Positions 35,660 to 47,194 of a DNA stretch of 64,000 bases are shown here, piece by piece; the first letter of the stretch is position 1; each line of letters begins with the position of its first letter. A model generated the notes under the pieces. The model made no database searches and was not told where the DNA came from. It saw only the letters and a program-made list of their open reading frames with translations. The position numbers and the translations under genes are program-made. The stretch lies in the NCBI RefSeq assembly GCF_016086655.4, contig NC_052138.2, forward strand, positions 18,166,001-18,230,000, read 5' to 3'. Source of the stretch: Lepeophtheirus salmonis (taxonomy: Eukaryota > Arthropoda > Copepoda > Siphonostomatoida > Caligidae).

Positions 35660-35975
35660 TCTTCCTTGGAAAAAAATTACAAAAATAAAACTTATTGACA
35701 AAAATATTTCCAAAATTAAATTTTTGGAAAAAAATTCAAAAATCCACAGCTATTCACAAAAAATTTCAAATATTAAATTTTTTGTTTTGCTGGATAAGTT
35801 GCCCAAATGAACTTTTTGTGAGACAATAAATCTTTAAGAAAAAAAATTTTATTCCTATTTTTGTCTAATATTTTTTCATCCTGACCAAAAAAAATTCTAG
35901 TCAAAAGCAAAAATCTATTAATTCTGGGGGAGGGGCCCCTCCAAACCACAGCTTACAGTCGCTCCTACAGTCCCA
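35660..35975 (+). mobile_element. Second, shorter copy of the AT-minisatellite-bearing element
   Basis: Contains one or two core units (AAATCCACAGCTATTCACAA, AAATTTCAAATATTAAATTT) and the same trailer as 27250-27475. The trailer runs TGCCCAAATGAAC, AATCTTTAAGAAAAAAAATT, ATTCCTATTTTTGTC, TTTTTCATCCTGAC, then GGGGGAGGGGCCCCTCC and the right end GCTTACAGTCGCTCCTACAG. A 77-codon frame (35577-35810) reads through the repeat and is not a gene. The left end is not clear. Confidence 0.6.
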
Positions 35976-35979
35976 AAAT

Positions 35980-37100
35980 ATAATGCTTCCATAATCTTGC
36001 TTATCGACGGTGATGTGTTTTTGGAGTTATACTCAGCCCTTTTCTTCCTCCAAACCCTTTTTTGTTTACAAATGTCTCTTACTATTAAAATAAACTTACC
36101 ATTAAAATTATAGACTGTTCCTTTCTTTGTCAGTAAGCAAAATTAGAAAATCGGGAAGGGATCAAATGCTTATTTTCTTTAAAGTATACATCAAGAAACG
36201 AAATATAAAATATCTATTGGTCAACATCTTTGAACTTTATAATAATGTAGAAACTTCTTTAAAAAAGAAAGTTTTTAATGTCTGTATGACAAGTTTCTTT
36301 TCTTGCTATATGCATCTCATTACAAAAATCATGTCAATTCTCACCCCAATTCATTCCCCTATCTTGTACATATAACAGCATTTATTACATATATGGAGCC
36401 TCAAAACATAAAAACAAGCTAAAATAATTTTTATTAAAAGTGAGTCTTGGTTACATTTGTATTCTTGACTCATTATCGCTCATTTCTAGAAAACGTATTC
36501 TTATTATTTCTTTGAAGGCGTTGCACATTCACTTAAAGTAACAAAAACTAAAACAAAAAAAAACTTTTAAAAAATTAGGATTGAAAAATGTTTAAAGATG
36601 AAAGGCCGTATCGGGGCCAAACTAATTCTCATGAATTAAATAAAGATTCTTAACTATATATCACATTCTTAAGTATTTTAGTACATCCTATAAATAATTG
36701 ACCAAAATATATCTGAGAAATATTTAACTATATTTATAAATTATGAAAAAATAAATTGGCCATTTCTACTTAACTTTATTTTTGTTCATGTTTGTTTTAA
36801 TGCTGACACACCACATTAATTCATAACATTTAATGAGAGTGGATGGCTTCTGGATTACATTGGTATTTTTCAACGAATTATCGTGCATTTCTATTAACAA
36901 ATTCTTATTAAACTTTTGTAGGGTCCCGCTAATCATGACTCAATGTAGCAAAATTGTAACAATTAAGGGATTAGAAATTGATAGATTTTATTTGAAAAGG
37001 TCTATATGGGGGGGGGCCAATATTAGTCTTTTCAATCAAATCACGCTTCTAAATTATATTTAAAATTCATTGATATTCTATTTCAAGCCACAAAACTGAA
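35980..37100. other. No recognisable gene
   Basis: AT-rich with chance frames of 82 and 76 codons (36127-36375, 36833-37063) lacking motifs. ATTATAGACTGTTCC near 36112 resembles one end of the 34276 MITE, but no partner end was found. Confidence 0.4.
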
Positions 37101-37101
37101 T

Positions 37102-37680
37102 ACAAGGATTAAAATTGGCATAAATATGTAAACAAAAATTGGACTGTAGTATTATGTAGTATTATGTATTACAATTTATTTTCCAAAATTAATCTAGGAA
37201 TTCACAAATCCTTTTCTCTTACATGTAGGGCCCAGAGTGAAGCCAATCACTCAAAACCCACTACACCCAGCTTCAACCACTGACTCCAACCTGACAGAGG
37301 CCTTGATGAGGAATTCCTTGTCGATGTTAGCCACTGTCTCGAGAATGGAAGATGGCATAGAGTCAATAGTGTTATGTACTCCTTTATTTGACTCTCCCGT
37401 ACATAGTAGTCCAAGGGGTCAGATCCGGCGAGCTACGACGTCACATTTCCTTTTCTCTTTTTCTTCAGAAAGTCTGAGTTACGTTTTTTGCACTCAAAAC
37501 GATCATGCCTTTTCCTTGCAGTTGTAACCGACCCATCAAACTCCTTGAGGGTACACCTATCACGTATGCAAACATCTATGGACATACGACATTCGTATTC
37601 GGAGGTCATCTATAGGATTTTATGTTTTTTCTTTGTCAGTTGAATCTGAAGAACATTCTAGATTTAAAATCCCGGCCTCC
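37102..37680 (-). mobile_element. Internally deleted mariner-like element, copy 1 of the GATTTTAAATCTGGA family
   Basis: The right end CTAGATTTAAAATCCCGGCC (37659-37678) and a diverged left end AAGGATTAAAATTGG (37104-37118) match the ends of the 62018-62719 element. The inside is a minus-strand transposase remnant. Its initiator region MTSEYECRMSIDV (about 37608) corresponds to MYSEYEHCTAIIV in the other copy. A C-terminal block after the deletion (about 37450-37240) has the PPSSLDLHPLDYY-equivalent region frameshifted. The two copies appear to share the same deletion junction, near ATGATCATG(C/A)C, but this one has lost further DNA. A 96-codon plus-strand frame over 37237-37527 is only the opposite strand of this relic. 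Orientation is the same as for the 62-kb copy. Confidence 0.7.
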
Positions 37681-37689
37681 TTTTCTTTA

Positions 37690-38540
37690 TTTTTGTTAAG
37701 CTTGTTTTTATGTTAATACGCCACATATGTCTTTATTTATGACATTTAATGAGAGTGGATATCAAAACCTCAGGAGTCCAAATCTCATATATGGTTCGAA
37801 TTCGTGTAGGTGAAAGAGTGTATACTGTATATGTATATATATAAACATCTACATACATATCAATTTAAGGAGCATTCTTTTGGGTAGAGGTACAAAATAT
37901 ATGAACATCCATCCTACATAGCCGGTAGAAGAAAAAGGTGTTGTTGCACTCTCTTTTTAAATGGTTTGCTACCATTAATGGTAGAAGGATTTATTTAGTT
38001 ATACACACGCATGGTTAATTACATCAATGTTCTCAAAGAAGGAAGCTCAATTAACTCTTTCTTGAATCAAATGTCGTTGCTATTAACTGTACAAAGATAC
38101 GTAGGTCTACAAATATGTATGTATATTTATAAATCAATCCATCATACTTTTCTCCGCTTGTTCTGGATGGAATCCAGAACTATCCCTAATAATTTGATAC
38201 TATTGATATAAGTACAATACAAATCACTTTATGTAAATATTTTGAATTCTCGAATCGATGTCCAAACTAAAATCCAATTGTCGAAATGAAGACTACGTGA
38301 TAATTATTTTGTCAAATATATATTTGTTACACGAGAAATTTTCTGTCCGCTAGGGGCGTACAGTATACTTAATTATGCCTCTATAACTATCTAGGTAAAC
38401 TCCATGAATCCAATCCATGGAGAAAGGAGTACTAGATACTACTGCCGAATTTCGATTTGCAATTTTTTCATAGTAAGGCTGTAGTTGAATATTTTTTTTT
38501 TAGTCCGTAGCAATGAACATCAGCTATGGCGAAGGGTAGG
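37690..38540. other. No recognisable gene
   Basis: AT-rich, with TACATA/GTATAT tracts near 37820-37860. Nothing gene-like. Confidence 0.4.
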
Positions 38541-38547
38541 AACAAAG

Positions 38548-38620
38548 ATACAGTAATACCCTGAGATACAAGTGCTATAACCTATGTTGTTTTTATTAAG
38601 ATACGAGCTGGTTGAGAGTT
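38548..38620 (+). repeat. Possible pogo/Tigger-like transposon end
   Basis: ACAGTAATACCCTGAGATAC then AAGTGC and AAGATACGAGCTGG resembles the end type CAGTAATACCTCGAGATACG known from pogo/Tigger elements. A related end is at 58673-58710. No transposase is recognisable to the right, so this is a solo end or a decayed MITE. Confidence 0.45.
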
Positions 38621-38629
38621 GGCGACTTC

Positions 38630-40345
38630 CAGTTTTATTTTTGTTTGTTAGTTGGGCATTGGGCAACCGCTAGTTTTTCGTTAATCCGCTAAACACTAAT
38701 CTTTTATTTTTTCTCACTATCACTAATTATGAAAAATTTAAAACTAATCTTCTAACGTTAATCTAGTCAAATGATCTGTGGATTTCCAAGGGATATGTCT
38801 AGATCAGAGGTTCCCACGAAGGGAGGAATTATGAATATATCGAGGGGGGCAGAGATACGTCTTGTTCTTGGTGTAAAATTTAGGTGAGCCCATAAAGAAA
38901 AAACTCAAAATCAATGCGTTAATGAAACTATATGCTCAAATATTCACAAATCACAAACCATTAGATCTATAAGTAAGTACGAAGTTATGATGGGATTAGC
39001 GTTCTTACAATTTTGGCATTCGTCTAATCACTAATCGTTAATTTTTTTCTTAGTCCACTAATTAGTGGAAGTTATTAGCGGAATGCCCACCTCTGCTGCT
39101 TTGAATTAAGAACTCCGGTCCAGGAACGAACTAAACTAGTACGAATTAATGTATACTATTTCATGAAAGGCCAATAAAAGAATATAATAATTTCAAAGTC
39201 AGCTACAAGAAATTAGTTGATTGGTTAACTTTTTATTACACCATCAGAGTCAATGAGAGTTGAATATCATTTCTATTTGGAATTGCAGATAATAATTAGT
39301 GAAAGAAATACAAACAAATATGACGTCATAATATACCCCTTTTGTCAGCTGAGACATTTACTCGATGATTTCCGCATCCTCTTGTATCTTTGTATATCTT
39401 TTTATAAAATTCATCCTTTTAACTCAATTAAGAGGGTGAATTCTACAACGCCATGAAAAAGTTGAGTAAAAATTACAGAAAAGGATAAAATGAAAAAATA
39501 TCTGATATCCTAAAATATCATCTTTAGTACAAAATTAATTTGTACCATTAATTAAAAAGTAATTAACGGATGCAAACAGGTGTGTTACACCACTTTGCTT
39601 TGTTGTTTTTGTCGATGTATGTGTTAAGAAACGTTTGGATGTACTTTCAATATCTACATAGACTATAACCCCACCGATATATTGGCCGGTAGACTATGTT
39701 TTTTTTTAAAGTAAAGGAAAACCATTTTCCCTTCAAAACTCAGACTTAGATGGAGCTGTTGCTTTTAAAAGTTCCCTTTCTTCCTCAGCCTTAATGTCTT
39801 TTTTAAAATTAAGACATCTGGGTTGATTCAATTTACTTATTTAATATGTATTTACGAGTAATATAACTCTATACATTTAAATTTTATAATGTACAACAAG
39901 TTAATTGTTAAATAAATACAATAATTAATGTTTTAACCTTCTATTTTTCACAAGTACTAAAAGTTATTCCATTAAAATGAATCATCATATTTTGTGGTTG
40001 TGATTTGTATAATCAACTAAAACAAGTTAGAACTTTAAATCCCCAATTGAAAAACTCGCAAAAAAAAGTAGTAAAAGATAATTTTCAAAATCTTGGAGAA
40101 TGAGTTATTTTGCACTTAAATTATATGTATTGTAACAAGGTGATGAAGCTTAGTCAATAATTTTACTGGGTTTAAAAAAATAAATTTGGCAAAATATAAA
40201 TCTACTACATTTATTGGTTTTTTCTCTCCTGACAGTCAGTGTCGGATAAAAAAATTCAATTTAGTCTAGTTCTATTGTAAACCATCATTATAATATCAAA
40301 AAAGGGTTGATAGTACAAAAGATACGTGCATTCAACAAACCAATA
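38630..40345. other. No recognisable gene
   Basis: AT-rich with a few short frames, for example 67 codons at 39253-39456, without motifs. No repeat pairing supported. Confidence 0.4.
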
Positions 40346-40355
40346 TCCACTTTTG

Positions 40356-40380
40356 AAAAAAAAAAAAAAAAAAAAAAAAA
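40356..40380 (+). repeat. A25 homopolymer
   Basis: An uninterrupted run of 25 A. No retroposed sequence with a polyadenylation signal is recognisable upstream, so I treat it as a plain homopolymer tract. Similar runs lie at 42172-42197 (T) and near 50166-50188 (A). Confidence 0.8.
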
Positions 40381-40633
40381 TGACATCATTTTTGACCTCT
40401 ATTTTCAATCTTCCTGAACCTACATAATATGTACATACATACCTATGAAATGCTTACTACTTTTATATACCTATACTGATTAAAATTAGGGCTACTTCTT
40501 ATTACAAGTTCTACGATTGTCATAGATAATAAGTAAACTCAAAAATCATAAAATGTTGATTAACTAACAAATTAATATATCATAATTTCTGAAGGGGTTT
40601 TATTAATAACTTGTTTGTAGTACCGTAATAGTA

Positions 40634-41515
40634 CCGGGTGGTACATTGAAATCTGAACACGTACTAATTCAATAATTAATAAAGGTTAAGTGATTGAATC
40701 CAATATATCATATTTCGATATCTTTAAGCATAACCAATTAGTTACAAAACAAAACAAACCTGAACTCTCCAGCTACGTAAAAGTCGAGAAAATGACTCTT
40801 AAACGTGATCCACGAATTTCTATTGACCTACTTCAAGCAGTTGGGCATCTCCAGGACCACCTTCTACGATGTCAGCAACTGAGTAACGTTGGAGAAGAAA
40901 AATGGTTGTGTCAAAAAGACACAACTGGGCCCAGAAGAGTTCAAGAAATCAGCCCAGGCCAATCCCCTCAAGTCCATGAGAGCCCATGCAAGAGATCTCG
41001 GGATTTCATAGCATATCCAGGGAGCTATCAAAGAAGTGGGAAGAAAGGGTCTTGTGAGGGTGGAGATGCCAATTTTGACACCAGGTATGAAAGAAACCCA
41101 TCTCATCCGTTGCAAGACTCTTTTGAATGAGTTTTAAAGTAACTTTTTGAGTTCTTTTTTGAAACTTTTGGGCCCCCTACAGCTCTGATGTGAATACATT
41201 CGACTATACCTTTTGGGTGCATGTTGAAGGAAAGGTATGCAGTGTCCTTCATCCAAACACAAAGTCCCTCAAAGTCGCTATCAGCCAGTACTAGAACGCC
41301 ATAACAGAGGACTACATCTGCAGGGGGTGTCAGGCTTTATACCACCGCCATGAATCTATTTTTACTGCTAAGGGCGCTTTACGTTAATGATTAATAGAGC
41401 TCAAACGCACATATATTTATAGTATTAACTTTGTTGAAATTCTATAGTTAATTAATAAATTATATCTTCTTGAATTTTAAAATTCAAAGTGTTCAGATTT
41501 TAATGGACCACTTGG
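40634..41515 (+). mobile_element. Non-autonomous mariner-like element, copy 2 (882 bp)
   Basis: Flanked by TA at 40632-40633 and 41516-41517. The left end CCGGGTGGTACATTGAAATC then TGAACAC is inverted relative to the right end GTGTTCAGATTTTAATGGAC then CACTTGG. Ends, order and internal deletion match the copy at 8489-9320, which lies in the opposite orientation. Confidence 0.88.
40794..41380 (+). pseudogene. Mariner-like transposase, internally deleted, copy 2
   Basis: The start MTLKRDPRISIDLLQAVGHL (40791) parallels the start of copy 1, so I prefer it to the upstream ATG at 40690. The correct reading then shifts frame to VTLEKKNGCVKKTQLGPEEF, KKSAQANPLKSMRAHARDLG, a stop, and GAIKEVGRKGLVRVEMPIL then KETHLIRCKTLLN. 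This is a complete helix-turn-helix pair with linker. The 146-codon frame at 40690-41130 is mostly in the wrong phase after its first third. The core with the first two catalytic Asp is deleted. At 41170 the sequence resumes with DVNTFDYTFWVHVEGKVC, where the third Asp is kept, and a tail with EDYICRGCQAL and FTAKGALR ends near 41380. In-frame stops (for example after ISQY) confirm it is dead. The DNA-binding half is better kept than the rest. Confidence 0.87.
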
Positions 41516-41524
41516 TAAGTTTAC

Positions 41525-42165
41525 ATATTCAAATGGCAGCATTTGATTGGGAGCCTTGTTTTTCTTATTACTATGTATCTCTTGTGCTTATGTTGCAATT
41601 CTTTATAAGTTGTAGCTTATATAAGAAAATAGTAAAATTTGTAAAATAAGATGAGTAATTTTTTAATAAAGAATTTACAGTACTGGGAATGATAATAATG
41701 CAATAATTGAATATTCCTTGGATGATTAACATTTATTGGTCTAGATTTTGACTATTTTAATAAAAATCACTAAAATATAAGTATTCTGTTGCACGTTATA
41801 TAGTTCCAATGCTAAAGTTATATTACTCCCAATTACATAATGCCCATATGATATTAATAGATCAAAAAGAAATGATATCATTAATGAATAATTTGTAATG
41901 AGACTGACAAATGTTTAAAATAAATAATGTATTTGAAGTCGAAGAAATTACAACTTGTTCAATTTGCTTTAAACAAATTGTAACTACTCGTAGAGACATC
42001 GTAACCTGTACACAAGATATCCATATACTTGAGCTTTTTACAATATCAATATTTTGTACTGTTTCTGGTAAGAGTATCAATCAATGTTTACCAGAAACGA
42101 TATTTCTATACATTTTCGAATAAAAATCTGTATATATATGTAATATAATATATACGGTCAGGTTT
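41525..42165. other. No recognisable gene
   Basis: Two overlapping frames on opposite strands (41911-42123 plus, 70 codons; 41862-42080 minus, 72 codons) mirror each other and show no motif. Confidence 0.4.
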
Positions 42166-42171
42166 AGACGA

Positions 42172-43018
42172 TTTTTTTTTTTTTTTTTTTTTTTTTTGGG
42201 GGGGGTCATACAATAATTATTCTATACCCAAAACACAAAAACCTTTTTTGGAGCTCAAGGATACTAAATAAGGGATTGATTTATTAATCAAAAAGTGACT
42301 GGCGTCTCAAAAAACAACTATTGGAATAAATACGTTTTCTAAATTTATTCAAAATCAAAAAAAAAAAAAAATATATATATATTGGCAAAAAAAGAAATCA
42401 GTAAAAATTGCAATTTCGTTTTTTTTCAAGTGTAATAAAAAAAAGAACTTGCAGTGAAATATTGGATTTGGAGACACAATAAAGATTGTAAAAATTTGTG
42501 TTGAAATTCGTTTGCATATAAATTTCACAATAACAATTTATGTTTTCTGTTATTTTTCGATTTTTTTTCATTTTTTTCCATCAAACGTTAATTTTCAATT
42601 TTTAAGAAGAAATGCTGGAAAACGATGCATTTTACACATAAAATTTTAGAACCTAGCACTGCAGTATTTTCATTTTCCGAAACATTTTATTAAATAATTT
42701 TTGTGATATTTGTGAAATAAACAAGTTATCGAGGGTTATTTTTTCGTCGACAATATTTTCCATAATTTTTCTATTCTTGGAAGTAAAAAGAAAATCTTGG
42801 TAGTTTGAGTTTCACTTTACAATGACAATAAATACTATTTTCAACTTTAAAAAAAAACATAATACAAAAAGGTTTTTGCAAACTTCGATTTGTCAATTTT
42901 TGTATGCTCGCCCGGGCCGAAGGTATCTAAACTTTAAGAAAAATTTATATCGATAATTTTCAATGTGATTTCTTGGCTCCCTCCTTCGCCCGATTAACGC
43001 CGGATAATCCTTTGGAAG
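42172..43018 (+). repeat. Long dispersed repeat, copy 1
   Basis: Starts with T26 then G8 (42172-42205). The order is TTCTATACCCAAAACACAAA, a GGAGCTCAAGGA block, TAAGGGATTGATTTATTAAT, TTGCAATTTCGTT, GTGAAATATTGGATTTGGAG, a TTGTGTTGAAATTCGT block, and ATGCTCGCCCGGGCCGAAGG then TATCTAAAC. It closes with TTTCAATGTGATTTC and GATTAACGCCGGATAATCC. The same order recurs at 43600-44066. Non-coding. The terminal AACGCCGGATAATCC resembles the complement of the GGGCATTGCTCGGG motif seen at 22592 and 48099. Confidence 0.75.
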
Positions 43019-43199
43019 TATTATATATGTTACTCTGTTACAGTTGCTAGTAGATGCTGGTTACAGAGGATCTTTTTGTGCAGAGAATTAGAGATTATAA
43101 TATTTTACTCCACGTCAATGGATTCTCCTATCACTGAGGGGGATTCTGTTACAAGGGGAACTCTTCCATTTTACCTCTCTATATTCTAGTTTTAGTTAG

Positions 43200-43590
43200 T
43201 AATGAAATTATTTGATCTGGGATCGAATGATAACGAAGTGAGTAATGAAATAGAACTTAATCTTCTTTAGGTAAATCATCTAAGAAAAGTAGTTTCATTT
43301 AATTCTATTAAGCGGAAGGTGTACTCATTTTATACTTACACTAACAGATAATTTGATAAATAACTTCATCTTGAGGTTGTCTGGCAGTTGCAGCATCTGT
43401 ATATTAGATTTTCTTCAGTCAACAATTTATACATACAAATATTATGCACAATGTACATCTTATCTGTATATATATATATATATATAAATTACAGTTTGTG
43501 TGTGTCCTTTATGGGTGCCCACAACGTTGGGTCCAGAAGCTAAAACTTTGCCTAGGTGCCTCTTTTGAACCACATCAGGGTAAGAAGGAT
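43200..43590. other. No recognisable gene
   Basis: A short spacer with an ATATATAT tract (43467-43486). A 68-codon plus-strand frame (43444-43650) runs into the next repeat copy and is not a gene. Confidence 0.4.
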
Positions 43591-43599
43591 TGCCGATTT

Positions 43600-44066
43600 T
43601 CCGGGGGGGGGTATATAAGGGTGCCTTATTCTATACCCAATACACAATGATTTTTTGAGCTAAATGAGATTAGATAAGGGGTTGAATTATAAATCAACAA
43701 ATGACTGACAACTAAAAAAACTAAATATGACCAAAATACTAATTTCTAAATATACATTTTTCCCATGGAAATTGCACTTTCGTTGTTAGGTGCAAACAAA
43801 TGGATTTCCCATGTAATATTGGATTTTTAGATAGAATAATGTTTGTGGAAATTTGTCTGGAAATTCGTCTTTATAAATTCTATACAAATTTTTTTTGTGC
43901 ATATATGTTGCTATGTTATTTGAAGTGTATTATAAAAAATACATATATTATAATGCTCGACCGCACCAAAGGGGTCTAAACATTAAGAAGAGATAATATT
44001 GAGCTTTGTCAATGTGATTTCCCACTCTCTCCTCAGTTTGAGCAACGCCAGGTAACCCATTGGCAA
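43600..44066 (+). repeat. Long dispersed repeat, copy 2
   Basis: G9 tract (43601-43609), then TTCTATACCCAATACACAAT, a TTGAGCTAAATGAG block, TAAGGGGTTGAATTATAAAT, ATTGCACTTTCGTTG, TGTAATATTGGATTTTTAGA, GTCTGGAAATTCGTC, ATGCTCGACCGCACCAAAGG, GTCTAAAC, GTCAATGTGATTTCCCACTC and GAGCAACGCCAGGTAACCC. Same order and orientation as 42172-43018, about 380 bp shorter. Confidence 0.75.
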
Positions 44067-44069
44067 TAA

Positions 44070-44630
44070 AGAATAAAACTATCGTTTAGGAACATTCAAA
44101 TACACTTACTAGTGACTTTTGTTTGGGTGAGGAGGGAAAATTTCTCAGAAATTTGTTAACTTCTTATATATTACGTATTTGGCTGGTATATGTTTATGAC
44201 ATAATCACGCTACAAATATTGTTTCTATGGATGTATCGGTCCTTAATGTAGAACTTAAAATCGTTCTTGTTCTACGTCCCTCCCGTTCAGTCCCATCTTG
44301 TCCATGTTCTTGGTCCTTAAAAAAAATCACAAAATTTAACAACCTCAACAAGACATCATTTTCACTAATATTATATTAATATAGTGTCTTAATCTACCAT
44401 TTGAATTAATTTAGTACAATTAAACCCGTTAATGTTTTGCCATTACTTTTAATTTTGGCCTAATCAAATTATAATTTAGGGTTATAAAAATAATATTGGT
44501 TGGACCCTAAATATTGAAAAATAAATAATCATATATATTTCTATAATTACATAGTATGCTAAATTTTTGCATGAATCCTACTAAATATCATGTCTAGAAT
44601 TTGAAAAAAAAGTTGAAGTCGACGTCTTTT
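44070..44630. other. No recognisable gene
   Basis: Includes 44233-44322, a partial copy of the GGTCCTTAATGTAG repeat that also occurs at 58556-58640. Otherwise AT-rich. Confidence 0.45.
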
Positions 44631-44639
44631 TTTCGTAAT

Positions 44640-45245
44640 ATATAGGCTTGAGTCTGTTAAGCAAGGCGTCGCAGTAGGCGCAGGTAATCTCCATCAGAAG
44701 GTTGCCCCGTTTCCTAATATTGGGAAGCTTTCAGTGCATCCAAATTAGGATGGAGCCTCTTGCAGACACTGTCTTCCAAAACAAACCAGATTCTAAAATC
44801 CATAGGGTTCCAATTTGGACAGCATTTGGAGACTACAAGTTGTTTCTCCAAAAGTTAAAACATAAGTATCATACCACTTTTGCATCAAATTAGGTGTGTT
44901 AGTGTGAGTACCACCTTTTTGAAAGGTATAAGTATCTTACCTGAAGTGGTAATTGACATATGTCTTGAGACTTTTCTCCAAGATTGTACTTACGTAGTCA
45001 ATGCTATTAATTTTATCCTCCTAGGTCAGAAAGATAAGGTGTATCTTATCAAAACGGATGATAACTGCCTACACCATCATTGACTCCTGTTTTTGCATCC
45101 AATAGATCCTACAGGGTGAATAATACCACTTATTGACCAAAATTCGATCATTTTGTGTGGTTGAATAGAGCTTCAATAGAAAAAAATTAGGCTCACTAAA
45201 AATATGTTAGGAGGGGCTTCAGACTTCAACAGACTGGGCATTTCT
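44640..45245 (-). pseudogene. Mariner-like transposase pseudogene, another lineage
   Basis: On the minus strand, in order. A remnant of the first-Asp region (FSEPNFF and LFNHTKWSNFGQ-like pieces, about 45200-45140) comes first. KQESMMV-stop-AVI follows (about 45090), the equivalent of the SVMVWGxIS strand. DYVSTILEKSLKTYVNYHFR is at about 45000-44940, then YTFQKGGTHTNTPNLMQ (about 44925-44880). The last is the YTFQQDGAPAHT block with the second catalytic Asp replaced by Lys or Gly. WNPMDFRIW (about 44800) keeps the third Asp and is followed by LEDSVCKRLHPNLDALKAS and a decayed tail. Three frames and several stops are needed to follow it, so it is inactive. The DNA-binding end is missing. Two plus-strand frames over the same interval (44702-44893, 44880-45083) are shadows. 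Confidence 0.8.
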
Positions 45246-45249
45246 TGCA

Positions 45250-47190
45250 TATCCTTACTTTCCTTTCTCTTCTATTTGAAAATTAACCAACAAATGTCTT
45301 AAGCAAACTTTTTTGTCAATTTATCAATAATTTTTCACGAATTAATTGTTTACATACAATGAGAGGTTTAAATTTATTGAACTTACATAAGTAGATAGTT
45401 TTTGGATGGGTTTTAAAAAGATTAAAGTTTAATTTGAAGTAAATTTTATCCAGTGTTTAGGGTAAACACCCTGTAGAACATTGATATATGTTTATGTCAT
45501 TTGCCAAAAAATTGTTTTATGGGCCGGATTCAGACGTTTCCTTAAAATTTAGGAAGGGGCGTCAAAATTATGGGACCAATGCATTCCTAACTGTTTTTGA
45601 TAGGAATTTAGTGAAGTATTGTTTTAATCCTTAAAACATCAAACAATCTACTGCACATAAAATACCGCCTGGGTCTATATTTACTCTTCCGTATCTTTTT
45701 ATGTCTTCATTGCAAAATATAGACATTATTAAGAAGTGTCTTCCTCAGCAAACCATGATTAATAATAAAGGCGATTACTTATAACATATGGATTAACCGA
45801 TTAATATCCGACAAAACAAAAAATTAATTCATAACGGTACAAAAAGAAGCATAAATACTTTGATACTTGTTCAACTCAAAACATAAAAAAAAATCGTTTA
45901 GGGCAATTTACATGCACTTGTAAGTGGTGCTTCACTCATGTATGATTAGGGTTGTGAAATCATCATTTTGTAATTTTTTCGTGATTTTTCCCTACTAGCT
46001 AAAATATTGGTTATTTCGAAAATTCTCATCAGAATCATATATATTTGGACTCAAAGTGCCCTGAATCGTTCGTATTTTGAGACTCTTTCAATGTTAAATC
46101 TAAAATTCATGGATTAATTCTCTTTTTAAGAATGATAAACTTTTTCTTTTGTCTTCAGAAGAGGCTCTCTCATCTATAAACCCAGTCACAAACAATCAGT
46201 GAAACACTTATTTTGATGTCTGATAAAATAATACATGATCTTTTGGGATGTGATACTAACGACGTATAGTTTGAGAACTAGGTTTTCATCAAATATCAGA
46301 AAAAAAGCTCATCCATCAAAACATTGAAGACATCATCTATTAAAAAACAAGAAAAAATCTGTTATAAAGAGTTAAGTTAAATATAATAATGAAATTACAA
46401 TTGAAATTTAGCTATATTTAATTATATTTAAGATTGAAGTAATATATTTTACAAAGTACGAAAAAAAAAAAAAAGATTATACAAAAATCGAGAAAAAATC
46501 ACGAATCACGCTGTAAAATAAAAGACAAATCACCATTTGGTGAATCCATACCTGCAAAGACTCCAAGAATTATAGTTAGAGGTGAGAGGAAGTGATCAAG
46601 TTGTAAAGGGATGGGGGGGGGGAGGATGCCATCTCCCATTGAATGAAAATGTCAGACAGCGAAATGACTTTATCGTACATGACCAGAGATAATCTGAACT
46701 CAAAATATCAATACCATGCACAATTAACAATAAATTGCTTTATACCCAATAAACTGCACTTCATCAGTAAATATCACATCATTGTTAATAATTATACTAA
46801 AACAGGGAGGAATTTTCTTTGAAAGGTTATCTTTTTACCAAATTCTTTCATTATTCATATAATTTATATACTTATTTATAGCCTATCTACGCGTATATTT
46901 ACATATAGCGTTCAAATTGCGTTTTAATTAAAGGTTTTTCCAAAATTTTATCGGATCCTCACCCCCCCCCCAATCAGAATCCATTGCTGACCATCCCCCT
47001 TGCTTTGATTTTACAACTCGGCCACTAAGGGTGGGTGGCGTGGGTTAGTTAAGAAATTTGACTACTTTTTTATAGTACCTTTTCTCGGTACTACTATAGT
47101 ATTGTTATACCGAGGTACACTCGGAGCGTTAAAAATAGTCCACAGGAAATATCAGATTTAGTTATTTCCTAATATAAGCTTCCTGTATGT
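45250..47190. other. No recognisable gene
   Basis: AT-rich. Two T- or A-rich stretches in roughly opposite orientation (45970-46000, TTTTTTCGTGATTTTTCCC; 46487-46510, GAGAAAAAATCACGAATCAC) could be ends of a decayed inverted-repeat element, but the match is short. G-runs lie at 46611-46622 and a C-run at 46963-46971. Nothing coding is supported. Confidence 0.35.
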
Positions 47191-47194
47191 TACT

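Noticed and set aside
35577..35810. 77-codon Lys/Ile/Phe-rich frame
   Set aside because: Translation of the AT minisatellite; the same applies to 27029-27217.
37237..37527. 96-codon plus-strand frame
   Set aside because: Opposite strand of the deleted mariner-like relic. A similar antisense frame arises at 62056-62310 over the related copy, so the similarity between the two frames is a by-product.
40356..40380. Poly-A tail of a retroposed transcript
   Set aside because: No coding or SINE-like sequence, target duplication or AATAAA signal at a fitting distance upstream that I could support.
40864..41115. 83-codon minus-strand frame
   Set aside because: Antisense shadow of the 40634-41515 element.
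40690..41130. 146-codon plus-strand frame taken as one protein
   Set aside because: Only its first third after 40791 is in the transposase phase. The rest reads the DNA-binding region in the wrong frame.
44702..45083. Two plus-strand frames of 63 and 67 codons
   Set aside because: Shadows of the minus-strand mariner pseudogene at 44640-45245.
45960..46515. Inverted-repeat element bounded by TTTTTTCGTGATTTTTCCC and its partner
   Set aside because: The match is about 20 bp of T/A-rich sequence with mismatches and no target duplication; too weak.
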